Origin: Guyanagaster necrorhizus | Lineage: Eukaryota > Basidiomycota > Agaricomycetes > Agaricales > Physalacriaceae | Assembly: GCF_019112545.1 (NCBI RefSeq) | Contig: NW_025064890.1 | Location: 895,818 to 959,817 of the forward strand | Direction of reading: 5' to 3' | DNA: 64,000 bases | Part shown: positions 1 through 12,961 of the stretch, piece by piece | How positions within the stretch are numbered: position 1 is the stretch's first letter | Layout: every line of letters begins with the position of its first letter | Notes under the pieces: generated by a model | What the model saw: the letters and a program-made list of their open reading frames with translations, nothing else | Told to the model about the DNA's origin: nothing | The model's database searches: none | Program-made: the position numbers and the translations under genes

Positions 1-1
1 G

Positions 2-480
2 GAAAGCGCTGGCTCTAGAGAGCCCACTGAAGAGTCTAAAGCTGATGATTCAGGGTTCTCATCAGTGCCATCAAGGCCTATTGAGGAATCTGTGCCGATT
101 ACTATCAGCTTTGAAAAAGAGAACAATTGATTCTCACCTCCGAGTTCGGTTACGACTCGGCGACGGATGTTGTTTTTATGGCCGCCTTGAACCAGTTCAA
201 GGTCAACATCATACTGCCGACCAGGCATCAGGCCATATATGATAATGACTGCCTCATCGGCCTTGTCGTCGATTCGAATGAACACCCTTCGCCACGCAGA
301 ACGATCAACTTCGACGGAGAGACCCCCAGCCAACGCAGCGGAAACAATGGAGGATTTCTTCGACTCGTTCTCATCTATTTCCACTCCGTCGTCCGCTTCT
401 TGGTTTTCGATACCAAGGCAAGCCAGCAGCGGATCCGTGTCTCCCGAGCTTGTTGCAGACAATATGAAGGTAACCGATAC
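2..480 (+). other. Possible remnant of a gene cut by the left edge
   Basis: Three stretches in successive frames have coding-like composition: a Ser/Glu-rich segment at 2-130, a segment around 130-260, and a Ser/Pro/Thr-rich segment ending near 470 just before a GT. They could be the last exons of a gene beginning outside the window, or a decayed copy. No motif identifies a family and no clean set of splice sites joins the pieces. Treat this as a weak coding signal only. Confidence 0.25.
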
Positions 481-1242
481 GGGAGTAATCTCACGCACTG
501 AGAGAGTCAAAGGTGGAATCCAAGGTCGTATAGAGTGCCATCCTGAAGAGTTCGGCGTCTCTGAAGACATCACGATGTCAAGGAAGATAATGACAATGTA
601 GCGCGGTCATGAAAGTTGGAGTTGAGGCGGTGCGGTGTTGATTGCACATAATTGGCAACTTCTTTTCCACGCGTCTGGCATGCAGTACTTATTTTTAGGA
701 CCATCCTTCTCGAAAGTTTCTGAACTTTTAGAACAGGCAAAATTCGGCTTGGCAAGCAAAGTTTGTTTGATAGGCTGGTATTCAGCTTTACTTATTCCTT
801 TGCCTTCCCGAGTTGTTCACGTCCATATCTTCAAAGCTCAACGCATAGAAAATTTATTTCCTCTCATGCAGCGGAGTATTGGCAGCCTTTCCTGATTGGA
901 CAGCAGAGGGGGTTAATATGAACATCCGAAGCCTCCCAATTGCTTGTCGATACTATTTATACTCCCAGGGCTAGGCTTGTCCTCGAGTTCACCCCCGCGA
1001 ATTTGAACGCTGTTCAGAAGTTACCTGTCGCAACTGAAAAATCCTCCGCACCGTTCACTTCCGCTGTATTCTACTAGACGGAACCGCCTCCTGGATACAA
1101 TCCGAGTATTATTCTAAAAATGACTATAGATGTAGGAATAGGGGCCTAGATTCCTCGGATTTACCATGGCATCCTTCAGTTGAACCCGTTCTTTGCAGAA
1201 ATCTCTGGGAAATTCTGCGAGGGGTGGGGGAGATAGCTTCAA

Positions 1243-1787
1243 GTGTCCAGAGGGTACGGAGCCTCGGTGTGGCATCGTCAGGACGGAGGGATGGGAAAGG
1301 AGATCGATGTGTGGGGAGAAAAGACACGCGCAGGGAGGATGGAGGTGAGGGCGTATCACCTTCTGCGTTCACTACAAGGCACCGTCGTTCCACAGTTCTT
1401 CGGGACGGTCAAGTTACCTATCAGTGCTCCTCCTGTATTGCATGCTGTCACCGACTTTGTTCAGGGTTTGCTCCTCGAATATCTCGATGCCACAAGTATT
1501 GAGGACATCGAGGTCGGTGTGGATGTCACTTCAGCCCATGCGGAGTGTATACCCCAGAAAAGTCCTTGCTGCATACCAACGCATTGCTGAGCTAGACTGT
1601 GTCGAGCACTGGGATATCCGTTTGGGGAACATCCTCCTGCTGCCAGAGGCCTATAATCATCGATTTTGGTCACTCCATTCTGCGAGAAGAAGCATGCCAT
1701 ACAGTAATGTGGAGGGTCCCAGGGTCGGGTGATATGAAAGAAATAAGACAGAGATTACTCGATATGGATGGAGGAGGATTGCCCTAG
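1243..1787 (+). pseudogene. Protein-kinase-like pseudogene, frameshifted
   Basis: The segment reads like the C-terminal half of the kinase-like proteins common in mushrooms. A hinge-like GLLLEYLD block lies in the first frame (about 1465-1490). The catalytic-loop equivalent HWDIRLGNILL lies in a second frame (about 1605-1640). The metal-binding equivalent PIIIDFGHS lies in a third frame (about 1650-1680). The order is correct, but two one-base frame changes, near 1550 and 1648, separate the blocks. Neither has room or splice sites for an intron. The usual HxD motif is HWD here. No N-terminal lobe or start codon is visible. I infer a dead copy. The family placement rests on motif order only. 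Confidence 0.55.
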
Positions 1788-2492
1788 AGAGTTGCAGAAT
1801 CCCCATACAGACAGGAAATCTACAACAAACGTCTAATACCGGGGCCCTTTGAATGACTTTGCTCAGCAGCTCGACCGGGCGTTAACTTACCTCTGTCTCA
1901 TCCTTCCAATGGCAAGTCCTCCGACCTTTTCAGCCGGTAATGTATACCCTCCGTTACTGTACCTTGGAAGCAAGAGTACGTCGATGTTCGGTTCTGTGAA
2001 ATACTTCAATGTATTCAAATTCAACTTCATTTTCTCAATATCGCCGTCGGATCATTGTTCAAGTACGTCCTCGCGTATATCCTGAAAGGACGATGGGCGG
2101 AAGCTGTAGTACCCGTTCTCGAATTTCAACATATTCTTCCCCGCCATGTTCGGTGTCCGCTATCTGGGGATCTTATTTCTGCGAGTCTACCTCAGACAAA
2201 CTGAAGTTGAATCGAAAGCCCTCACACTCCTGCCGACCTGTGGCACTTTAATTAATGAGAGTCCTAGAAAATTCCATCCCTAACTTTCTTTGCTGAACAT
2301 TCAAGTGTACATAATTGTGTAATGCTTTATTTTCTGTGCTCCCGCCCCGATGTTTACCTTATGTTACAATGTGATATTTTGGTACATGAGAAATTAAAAT
2401 TTATGGCATGGAAAAATCCTCGTCATGGTGCTGGTCTCATCAGCTATACTCATGACAAGCGACTCGCAAAATTCGTCCGCATATAACTCTTA

Positions 2493-4110
2493 TCAGCATT
2501 CTCCCACACTTGAATCATCCTTCTTGACCGGCCAATGCATAGTAGGGGACGACCTGCTTGTAGTACCTGCAGCCATAATTCCGAGGGTCAGAACTTCCGA
2601 ATCGGCCCTGGGCCGAGTTTGTACGGGAGTATTTCTGTCGCGACCGTTTACTGCCAATAGATCACGAATCAGTGAGAAGCCCAGATTACACAAAAGGGAC
2701 GCACATGAACAAAGAAGCGAAAATGTGTACACCTTGACAATTGTAAAGTCAACGAGGACTAGACAGGGTAAGTTTATATCAGCATAGGGATCGGAGCTAC
2801 AGGATAGACGAAACGAACAGAAATAAAGACCAATGTCGGCTTTATAGAATGCAAAAGTCAGGACTTGGCTGATGAGAGAGAGTACGTTAGCTTGAACTGT
2901 TCGGGATATGATTTGATTGAACCTGAAAATCAAAACCGTAAGAAACAGAGCTGAAGAAGAGAGGATACATACAACGTGGAGGAGAATATGCTTGGAGGAA
3001 GCTTCCACTTCAGATACCAGCTCATCCCTACCGTAATGAGCAAATCGGCAGCTCTAAAACACGAAGTAAGACAGAGATTCCGTATTAAGACGAAAACGTA
3101 CATGGAACTGGCCAACCAAATGTAGGCTTCGCATGTTTATTAGATACCCGATAATTCCGAATAAGGTGGTCTTCTTACCAACAGGCCTGTGAAACGGGTC
3201 ATTATCAGAGCGACAGGGATCGAAAAGACAAACATACATGACTCCCCCGATATCAGCCATTAGCCGATGGTTTGCCCAGTAGGAGACAACCCAGATAATC
3301 ACAGCTAGCGCCGATGGACAGTAAATAGAAATCCGATCCCGAATGTAACGATTATTTCTTACACATTTGGGTGACTGATAGGATGCAGATGGCTACAGAA
3401 AGCCAATGGTTGCGCTTATGCGTGATCACCCATAGCCTCCACGAGTAGAAACACTGCACAAGTAGGGATGTGAACCCACTGTCGCTGCGGTCAGCTACTG
3501 GTCTGATTCGCAGAATGGGAAGCTCAAGCTTACACGAAGAATATCTCAATGATGGCGGGACTGTTATAAGTAGCGTAAGTAAACTTAAGTAGATATAAAT
3601 AGGTCTTCTCTTACATCGGTAGGATGGCCATTGAGGCAGGATCTGTGTGATTTGATCAATGCGAGATTGAAAAGAGGAAGGTTCTTGCGTACTTCCATAG
3701 TTTGTCACCGCCCAATCATAACACCACACCCTGTCCTCACCGCACGGAAGTTAGCTAAGATATGTGCTTTGAGAAGAGTCACTTGCCCATCAGTGATCGT
3801 TCCAGCGATACAAAGGATAACGTTAGCCAAGACAATCAGCTTAATGGGTAGTGCGTCGTTCGGGAAGTTGACCACGTAATAGAAGGCCGTGACGCAAACG
3901 ATACCCATAGTTAAGAACTAGTATATAGGATGTTAGAATGGCGAATAAAATTTAGCGCGAAAGACCAAGCCTGACTGAAAAGAAAGAGCTGACGATCTAG
4001 CGAAAGAGACATAGTTGGTTATGGTGAGTGTGAAGCATAGCTTGAAGCCACGAGCAACGACGTACAATGGCGCCGACCGTGAGGTCCAAAGTCATGGAGC
4101 TGCTACTCAT
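2493..4110 (-). CDS. DUF6534-like multi-pass membrane protein
   Basis: Product of unknown function with about seven hydrophobic segments, like the large Agaricomycete DUF6534 family. The start is the ATG at 4110 (MSSSSMTLDLTVGAI). The first donor GTACG follows at 4065. Later exons carry family hallmarks in order: FYYVVNFPNDALPIKLIVL (about 3800-3900), WAVTNYG (about 3690), VQCFYSWRLWV (about 3440), AADLLITVGMSWYL (about 3020-3060), and a C-terminal VKVYTFSLL block (about 2710-2740) matching the family's KLYxNSLLxxLN end. Most introns are 50-60 bases with good GT/AG ends. I could not fit two junctions (near 3770 and 3500) cleanly, so the copy may carry a lesion. The tail after 2700 is weakly conserved. 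A sister gene lies at 7344-8618 on the same strand. Family naming is from memory. Confidence 0.6.
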
Positions 4111-5582
4111 TTTTAGTATGAGGATGAAGCAGCTCCCATCCGTCCGCATATAAAGGCATTCTTGGTTTCCTACCGTGGAAATAGACTATCTATCATGGAG
4201 GACTCCCTGGGAATGCGAGAGCGAACCGACGAGCAACCGCAAAGTCACTATATAACTTCTTCGTTGTCGTTAACCAACAAATGTCGTGCTTGTACGCGTG
4301 TGTGGGAGAAGAGTGCGAGACACGAGTGCCTCTTTGTGGATACAGACCAAATTGGGTCCGGGAGAACACTCGGTGAGGAGACGGTGGCACGAGATTCTAA
4401 GCGATTTCCGTTGATATGAGTGGTCTATACAAATAAAGCTCGCTTGTAGCCCTTAAAGGTACATTGATTTAGATAGTTTGAAGTCGAGATCGAACAACAA
4501 TCACTGATTGATTGTTCTTGAGACGAATATCCTAGGAGAGCCGGAGGGAATAAAGTTACAGAGCCATACGACTCTGAGAGACACCGCAAGTCTATACCCA
4601 GCCCTCAACGAGCAGAAAGCAAAGGCTTCACAACTGGCAGATGGCAGCGTAATATATCAGGGGGCCTGGAGTTTTCCTCCAAGATTCGGGTCCGGCAGTG
4701 GGAAAAAGTCATGAAGGCAGAAATACGTCCTCAGAGTTTATAGCAGCAATGCCAATTGCCAGCTATTGCCAGCGACTCAATGGCATTAGCGCCCATTGGT
4801 GTCAGGGCTTGACAGCAGTTCGGACAGATTCGGACTTTAAACCTACCGGTCCGTGTTGATGCACTCTGCGCTCCTTTGCGTCAAGACCATTATGCATGGT
4901 TATTTGAGCTCGGATACCTTTGTGGATGCACCTTTCTTGGCCATTGCGTTAGTTCGTGATGCAGGACGTTACCTTCGAACGATCATCGGTCCTGATATGA
5001 TCATCTCTCCACAGCAACCGTGGCGGTATCAGTGCGACAAGTTGAGGATTCGAGTTGTTCAGTCCGTCTAGGGTGCCCAGCTGTTTGTCCTCTTTTAGGA
5101 TGCACTGTGTTGTGTGCTGGAAATGAAAGATTACTTTCTTCCTTCCAATGTCAAGGGTCCAGAACTTTTTTAAGTCTCGGATCACTTCTCAAGTTTCTCT
5201 ACTATCCCGTGCCTCCAAGTCAATATTTCGAGAACCGGCATACTAGGCAGCTTACAGCCCCCCCTGGAACGACTGCTATTGAACCCGGGTATCGCCAGCG
5301 TGTCATTGATGCTACAAGGACTGGCACTGTATCTTCAAGTACATTTCCTCCCACCCCTACCGTTACGGTCAACTCAGATTCTCACCTTCCTTATCATGAA
5401 GATTCTGTCCTGGGAAGTACCACGAGAAGCAGATAAGATCGGAGTTCGAGGTTTGGACGGCCTTCGTGAATCTGATTTTCCAAAATGAGGGTCCCTTAGT
5501 TAATTGTCTTCAACTTCCCCCGTCAAGGCACCACTTGTACTTTTCAAGACGGTAATGGCAGAAAAGCCAGCAGATTTTCAAA
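4111..5582. other. Intergenic stretch without a supported gene
   Basis: Short open frames exist, but none has a conserved motif, a convincing start and consistent splice sites. It presumably holds the divergent promoters of the membrane protein ending at 4110 and the acyltransferase starting at 5583. Confidence 0.4.
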
Positions 5583-6940
5583 ATGGCCTGGAACCTCCCC
5601 GTCGCTATTATGGCGCGTATCTCAAACCCACTTGCTCTAGTGCTGTCTGTCCTGTACAACGAGCTCGTAATTGCCTTTGTGATCGCGGGGCGCCCGTCGG
5701 TGTCAGCACGTTACGTCCTGTTTTCCTCCCAGTTTCTTGTATCATGGAAGGCGACGGGCATTCTGACCGCAAACGACACATTTCGGGACTATGGAATAGG
5801 CAGTGGAATATACGCCGCCTCTCTGTTCACATCAATACACTTTTTCTTTCTATCCGAGCCCCTAGCCGATGGTACCAGGCATGTCAATGACATGCAGGAT
5901 CCAAAAGACATGCCGTTTTGGAAAAGATTCTGGTGGGCTTTGTGCCTTCGGACATCGATTCGCGGCGTAGGTTGGAGCAATCAGGTCAGAGTGCCATCAG
6001 GCTAGGCTATCATGTCGCTCATTTATCTCTTCTTACAGTTGCCACACATACCTCCTACTTCGAAGCAATCACGCTGGCGCTTTCTTTCGCGGTGCCTTCG
6101 TGACGCTGTCAATTATATCCTTATCCTCGACATTGCGGGAACATACATAATACACAACCCAATATTTTCCTCCCGTGCGAAAGAGGCGCTGCCAATCACT
6201 TCCCAGGGCATTTTTCTACAAGCCATCAATGTATGGGCCTGGTGGACCAACTTGTATGCATCGCTCCAGGCGCTGTATTCTTTAATTGCCGCCATTTGCG
6301 TCGGTTCGGGTATGTCGGAGCCACAATTTTGGCCGCCAATGTTCGGGAAACTGCATGATGCATATACGCTCCGTCGCACATGGGGGTTAGTGTTCTGTCT
6401 CACTTGAAACCGCTATTCTGAATGCTAATATATAATCTCGAATCAGTCGTGTTTGGCATCAAATATTACGTCGCGTGAGTGCCGAAATGCTTTCTACTGA
6501 GAAAATATCTTACCTGAAATCGACAGTTTGTCACATCTATCGGAAAGGTCACTGCCAAAGTGCTTGGGTTCCCTCCTGGAACAAAACTCTCATCGTATAC
6601 CCAACTTTACATTGGATTCTTCGTTTCCGGCAATGTACATGCGTGGGGTGATCGTATGGCGGGGTCAAAATTTGGCCGTTCCATACTATGGTTTCAGCTA
6701 CAAGCCGTCGCAATCACAGTCGAAGACGCTGTTATCGTACTGGGAAGGAGAGTAGGATTCCGGGACCATATTCTGTGGCGGACGGTGGGGTTGTTGTGGG
6801 TGGCAACATGGTTCGTGCTTACCACGCCGATGTTAACGGCTGTCATTACGAATGCCGCACAACCGCTTCACCCAACTCTACCGTTTTCGCCACTTCTGGG
6901 AATGCGTTGGTGGCTCTGGACAGTATACCTTGAGGGGTAA
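5583..6940 (+). CDS. Wax-synthase-like membrane-bound O-acyltransferase
   Basis: Predicted integral-membrane acyltransferase of the fungal wax-synthase-like MBOAT group, which moves an acyl group from acyl-CoA to a hydroxyl acceptor in endomembranes. The substrate cannot be told. Four exons join in frame: 5583-5984, 6039-6385, 6447-6474 and 6527-6940, giving 396 aa. Several hydrophobic helices run through the chain. Family landmarks are RGVGWSNQ (about 127-134), TWGRVWHQILRR (about 248-259; WHQ is spelled across the 28-base third exon) and VSGNVHAWGD, whose His (about 297) is the likely catalytic histidine. Length and motif order are normal, with no stop or frameshift. The gene sits between two DUF6534-like genes on the opposite strand. 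The start ATG is the first in a stretch of coding character. Confidence 0.8.
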
Positions 6941-7343
6941 CGTGCGTTGTATTCAGCAGCGCCACTATATCCGGAATTTCAATGGTATCAGCGCCATTTT
7001 GAATTACTTTAGACATCCTCGTCATAGGCGAATCATAATGGTATCTCTGCTGAGGTAGTATGTTTTCACAACACGAAAATATTAATATCGGAATATTTAT
7101 ATGTAGCAGTGCAGCGTCGAAAAGATGGAACACATAGGGTGTATTAGCTGCCTAAACTGGAAGTCAACTTCAGCACTAAGTCATTTCTGATTTCAAAGAG
7201 CTCACACGATAACTTGGGCTGAGTAGATACCCTTGATTGTACGCCTGGTTCCAAAGATCGTTGAATAGGCCACTCTGTGTCCGTCAACGTCTTGGTCTCT
7301 TGTGTCACCCTCACAGCAAAATCGTGTGACGCGGGATGTCTTC

Positions 7344-8618
7344 TTATGGTCTGAGGAATAGGACGTCAGCGGAACCGAGATATCGAAATGAATGCGACTT
7401 TACAAGCAGGTCAATGGAATTGACTCCGTATAAGCTGTCAATCTCTCGAATCGAGCGCCTGAAATTCAGGCTCTGCAAACCTACCAGTGAATAGACGCCA
7501 ACAGAGAGATAGATGAAAGGAACACACAGACAAAAGCGTAGCCCTGTAATGGACCCGGTAAGGTCAGAGGGCAACTATGTATCTGTCCATGCACTGCACT
7601 CACTCATACAGACGGCCGAGCAGAAAAACGAAGACGTGTTGAAAATTAGCTGGGTCAAGTGTCTTGATCAATACCAGTATGACGATCTAATTCAAATAAG
7701 CATATCACAGGGTATGGAGAGCAACATGGAACTTACTACGCATATGGTGGATGGTATAGCAGATTGGATAGAAATTTGAACACAAACTGACAGTTTTCTG
7801 TTGGTCTCTATCACGTAGGGTTCTGTGAATTACGTTTGTTGAAAGAGTCTGTAAACATACTAGGGAAGGACTTTTTGTCCCGACGAAGATAGTAGAGTAG
7901 CAATCCACTTTGCCAAAAAAACGAACGATAGTAAGCAGGTCTGTGCAACTTCAGAGATGTCAACGCACGTCATAAGAACATCACACGCCACACTGAGTGC
8001 CAGACCAATCAGCATTAGCGCCGGGAGCTCAGAGTCCAACCAAAAAACGACATCTGAGGCCAACTGAGATTGGATTGCCGAAGCGGAACCCAGAGCAGAC
8101 GCTGAAGACGAAAGTAGGACAAGTGAACCGAACAGCGCCCAGCTTTTCGAGAAGCGCCCAATTCGGTGGGCAAGGAAGACGTGCACAGGAACCGAAGTAC
8201 TACATATTCGAACAAGATCAGCATCAATCACACTTGGAATTGCAAAAAGACCTACAGCGACAAGAACAACGGGACAAGATTGAAATGCCAATTTGACTGG
8301 TGCAGGATGGCTGGGTTTGCGAAGTTGTCTATGACATATTGCCACAGGATAACCACCGAATTGATGGAGAAGAGAACATCGACAATAGCCAGCCAGACGA
8401 CGGTTCCGCTGCAGGGAGGGATTTAAGTCGATATGTATCCTCACTGCGGCTTCGAGAACTTACAGCAGCATCCAGGAGTCCCTGTATCCAGAGGTGAAAT
8501 ATTCGTAATACTGAACCATGCAAATGCCAGAGATGAAAGCATTGGTCGTGACCCCCACGAGAATAGGTCCCAATGCACTTCTGGCGTTGTCAGCGAGGAA
8601 TTTGCCCGCGTCTGACAT
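7344..8618 (-). CDS. DUF6534-like multi-pass membrane protein
   Basis: Second DUF6534-like protein of unknown function. The ATG at 8618 opens an exon reading MSDAGKFLADNARSALGP. It continues through VQYYEYFTSGYRDSW and is spliced (GTAAG) to VVWLAIVDVLFSINSVV, then NFANPAILHQSNWHFNLVP. The next exon carries SVPVHVFLAHRIGRFSKSW, and the following junction gives LLLYYLRRDKKSFPS, a typical family loop. Splice sites are good and phases agree through about 7830. The C-terminal part, ending in VYSLVGLQSLNFRRSIRE (about 7440-7510), fits the family's final helix plus LNxR motif, but one or two junctions between 7740 and 7560 are uncertain. It diverges from the copy at 2493-4110, so this is an old paralogue pair. 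Membrane location is inferred from hydrophobicity. Confidence 0.65.
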
Positions 8619-10811
8619 GAGTGAACAGCGATGGGTTGGCGAAGGGGGTCAAAAGAACGAGGCAACCTTAGAGTTGATGCATTAAGTATGCCTACTCTAC
8701 CACGTCAAGATGCGAACTTGCATCATACCGGCTGATCATGAAGCACGCTTTCTCGACATCTGAGAACCGCGGTGAGGTTTAGATTGATACAGTAGATCTA
8801 AGAATGAAACTCGCCAGCTCGGAGTCTAGGAGAGACAAAGACGGAGTGATGGCTTCTAAAAGACTTATCTTGTGACGTCTTCTCCTCAAACGGACCATGA
8901 GGCTGTGAGAAACTACAAGCGATGTGCTGACGATCTTCGGCAGTATAGAACTGTCTCACCATGGTAAGAGACCTTGGGCAGCTGTACGTACGAAAGCTAG
9001 TGAATTATCGTGCAATGGCTGCTGCTGCACGAAAGGAACCAGCCTCCCTCTGCGTGGTCAGCTATCTAAGCGTGCCTCCTTGCAAAGGCCACTCAACCTC
9101 ACCTTCGCATTGCTGCCGCAACATCGCCCATATATGACTTGGGCACGATGGATTTGCACTATCTGCTGGTATTCTCTTGCCATCGACGCCTATCGCTACC
9201 CGTACCATTCAAGTATGACACCATTTTTCCCAGCGCAAGAAGCTATCTTCAGTGTCATCTCGACACATTTTCGGACGGAATCATTGGGCATATCATCTGT
9301 GGTCTCTATTAGCCGGAGAGTAAACCGAGATCACAGAGTTTTGCGTACGTGAGGGCTTATCCGCCCTATTATTGCTTCAGCATGTGGTGTCGATAATTCA
9401 GACCGACAATATCAGGTATCGTGATGGCCAGCGATAAGCCCCAGGGAGCAATGAATGGAAGCGTTATAGTCTGCATGACCAAGATTGGTCGTTTTAGAGA
9501 AGTGATCACTCTTTAGGGCGAGCCATGGAAGGTGAGCTTTTGGGTAACTCCTACAAGATGGACACATAGCTCACTGTACTCTAATTTGAAGGCATCGAAT
9601 TTACGAGGATTTAAAGCCTCGAACATGTGGGTCGCCGTCGAGACTGTATGTTGGGAACGCGTCAGATTTTACACGTTGATACTTAACTGCGTAGTATATG
9701 GACTGCCAGAACTATACCTTGTACATCCTAATATATATATGGGCGCTGTTCGTTTAGTAATCGTCCCTAGTTAATTGCTGACGGTCCTGAAGAAAGAAGT
9801 TGAAGAGCAGTGCCCCGCACACGATTTTTATATTCCTCTGATGTCAACGTCGATCTTTTGTCGGTTGCTATGCGCAAGGGTAAGATCCTAGAACATAGAA
9901 AAGACCGTCGAGAAGCCAGAATGACAAGAGCGCGCCGCGTATATTTATTTGAAAGACATAGTTCCCTGCAGGATCGGAAGACCTGGAATATTCAATACAC
10001 CTCTCGTCATTGTCAAGCACTGCTGACGACCTGGAGACGGCGCATACGATTTAGCCTCAGAAGCCAATGAAGGGTTATCAACGGAAGAGTCTGCCTCCAT
10101 CGTATACTTAACAAGCTGTTGGACTTTTATTTTTGCAGAGCTGCAGCTGCAGGAGGTAGTGTTGATTCTAATGAAGTGCGGAAAGTGCCGAGCCTGTTCG
10201 CTGTTCTGGCTGCCGATTTATTTACATATTTCAAATTCAAATTGCCGCCTCGAATCTCCTTCCTCTACCTCCTCACTCAATGCTCCTTGGAATTTCATCT
10301 CCGTTTTCGGAGGCGTGCTCAAATCCTACCCTTCTGTGTTAATGGATACATTTTTTAGGCTGCTGCTAGAATTTCATTTATCTTCTCGGTAACGCAACCA
10401 GATCAGGTGGCCAATGCCCATGATACCCATCTTAACGACGATTCTCATTGATTTCACCTAACTAGTACCCTTTTTCTCGAGCTTTCTTGAAAATCTAATA
10501 GGGTCCGGATACCCGTAACGCCTACCTATCACTTCATTCATTTTGGCCTTTGCTGGAAATTGGTCCCTCTTCCCTCTTTCCTCTTCCTTCTTCCCCTATA
10601 AATGCGCTTAAGGGCACTTTTATCGCGAACTCTCATTACTGCGCTCTAATTCTTCAATTCTTCTCGCTCCTTGTCTTCTTTTCTGGTCTGAGTTCATCAA
10701 TGAAGGCCAAATTTCAAACTCTATTGCTTAGAATTAACACCAAGGCGCGCAACTGTCCCTCTTCGCTCTTGTTCGTCTAAAGCTTTGGGCCGTAGAAATC
10801 TAATAGTTATC
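8619..10811. other. Gene-poor stretch, no supported gene
   Basis: About 2.2 kb without a frame that combines motif, start and splice sites. The longest open frame (8924-9352, plus) has no recognisable feature. Pyrimidine-rich sequence at 10440-10700 precedes the next gene and probably includes its promoter and transcription start. Confidence 0.4.
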
Positions 10812-11612
10812 ATGATCAAGTCGACTGTTCGTCGACATGTACCATCACACCTACGCTAGCACATTACATCCCCCCTTCAGACATAGACACGGTCGTTGAG
10901 GTAAGTGGTTGTGACTGCTGGTGAGATGTATAATCTACTGATGTCTTGTTATTTAGCCTCTGGAAGAACATCGACCTTCTCCCGTTCCATCTAGGCTGAC
11001 TTTTCTCGCGATCTGGGATCCCGAGTCTCAGCGTTACACTCTCCCTTTCATTCCTCAAGAGCCACTGGGATGGCACGAAGACGAAGGTTTCTTCGATACA
11101 TGCAATCTACTAGGACATCCCGAATGCGAGCCGTACTTGGTCAGAATCTACTCCACTTCCGATGGCTCTCATTTTCAACATTTTATCTCCAGCACTCTCG
11201 CTTCTCCACTTCCACCACCTCAACCTCAAACTATATCGAGGTGTCAGAGCCTCAGACGCCACAGGCATTAATGCATGTCAACCCACCAGTTGCGCAACCT
11301 GCTCCGGGACACCCCGAAATATCACGTCCTTTTCTCCTCCTCCCTTCTCCTCCACGAGAAGATCATTCAAGCGTTTCCCTCGTGTCAACCCTCACTCGTA
11401 GACCGCTCACCAACCCCCTGACACGTTCACACTTCTCAGGATATGGCCGAAAGACTCCTTCCACTTCATCCCCAACTTCTTGTCCATCTTCACCATCTCT
11501 TTCACCCCTGGGATTTCTCAAACGAAAGGTGACTCAGTCTCAGGAGACCGAGGACGCTTGGGTACATATAGACGTCGAGAGCGTCATTCGTGAACGCGTC
11601 ATTCATATTTGA
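10812..11612 (+). CDS. Unknown Agaricomycete protein, Pro/Ser-rich C-terminus
   Basis: Function not recognised. A tentative model starts at ATG 10812 with a tiny first exon, then a 50-base intron ending CTTCAG near 10883. Next is a short exon ending TVVE before GTAAGT, then an exon from 10957 reading LTFLAIWDPESQRYTLPF and DEGFFDTCNLLGHPECEPYL. A further intron from 11241 (GTGTCAG) appears necessary, because coding character moves to another frame for the C-terminal part. That part is rich in Pro and Ser and ends EDAWVHIDVESVIRERVIHI at 11612. The acceptor of that intron is uncertain (an AAG at 11371 keeps frame). No signal peptide or membrane helix is seen in this model. Existence of a gene is likely; the exact structure is not. 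Confidence 0.5.
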
Positions 11613-12040
11613 CTTGGGATATTGTATATTGGGATATTGGGTGCGCCTTGAGGAGCGTACTGTTGGTGACGGAAGGCACGGACCGTGATTGTTAATTATA
11701 AATCTTGTGTGATCGGCGTTGTAACCTTCTTTTCTTCCTTTCTGTACGAACTTCATAATTAATGTATATCGTGCGCTTTCCGCGTGTACCTTGTAACCTC
11801 ATTTCTTCCTGTGGATGCTAGTTCGATTCTCTAGATCATGGACGCTTTGTAGCTGTGAAAATAAGTAGATAGAAAGGAAATCGACATCACTTGCGACGAT
11901 GATGAAGAGACGGGTAACTATACATGAGGACGAGAGTGTGGGAGTCTTTAGAATTGTATTCCTCAGTGAATTGAATCGTTCTATCTATTTGGAATGGTAT
12001 ATCTGACAAGTGTGGGGTCATGTCGAGCAATTATACAGAC

Positions 12041-12343
12041 TCACAAGTGACAAGATTCGCGCTGCACTCCGGATCTGAGGTATTCCATAACTTGAAGCAT
12101 GGCATTTGCTTTGACTTCTTTCAGCGTAAGCAACGTTATGAGCGGAACTTCCTCAGTTAGAGCTTCGTGATGTTGAATTGAATGGGAATCAACTGCATCG
12201 TGCCTATCAAAATTGAGCATGAGGGCTCCCTCGTCGCGACTGAATTCATCTGCCGAAGCCTGCATTGTAAACTGGATCCCTGTGCGAAAACAACTCGTGT
12301 ATTTGGTTTTGATAGTGAGCCAGTAGTGACTTGGCTTCACCAT
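12041..12343 (-). CDS. Small hypothetical ORF (100 aa)
   Basis: An ATG-started open frame with balanced composition and no low-complexity sequence (MVKPSHYWLTIKTKYTS at the start). No family recognised, no membrane helix or signal peptide. It lies in a quiet stretch between two genes and could be an exon of a longer decayed gene. Only open-frame evidence supports it. Confidence 0.25.
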   Translation of the reverse strand: MVKPSHYWLTIKTKYTSCFRTGIQFTMQASADEFSRDEGALMLNFDRHDAVDSHSIQHHEALTEEVPLITLLTLKEVKANAMLQVMEYLRSGVQRESCHL

Positions 12344-12961
12344 GGTTGCTTCCTGTTTTGAGACTTAGGACATATCATGGTCTCAGGATTCGGCTTCAAT
12401 TATTGCTAGTCTCGACAGGGAACGTCCAGTCTGCCTTTTCAAGCATTTTATTTCCACACGAACTCCTCGAAGTTGTTCCTGAAGGAGATTTCCAAGCTGA
12501 TATGCTATATCGTTGTCATGAAGAGCCTTGCGTACCCACCTTGAAGACGGAAACGAGGCAGTTAATTATGGAGTGTAAGAACATAGTCGCAAGTCAAAGA
12601 TCCCATCTCATCACGGGTTCCCAGTCCTCGAATCAAGCTGTGATGGCCCAAAGCATCTTGCCTGCCTGCCCCTATCTTGCGCTTGGAGGCGCAATAGGTA
12701 TACGTTATCGGATAGATTGTTGGTAGTGACAGCCATTCAACGTTCCATTCTTAGTACCTCGTACGAGGAACTTATATACAATCTGAACAAAGGAAAGCTC
12801 CAGCGTCGGGCATCTCGGTGATGAAGAGCCGCTGCCGAACGATTGTTATATCTGTACGTCCTGCTGTACAACAGTCACTGATACCATAGAATATATGTAT
12901 ATAATCATGGAAAAACCCGACTTACTTTAAACATTGAGTCTGAACAGGCAAATCTTTCACT

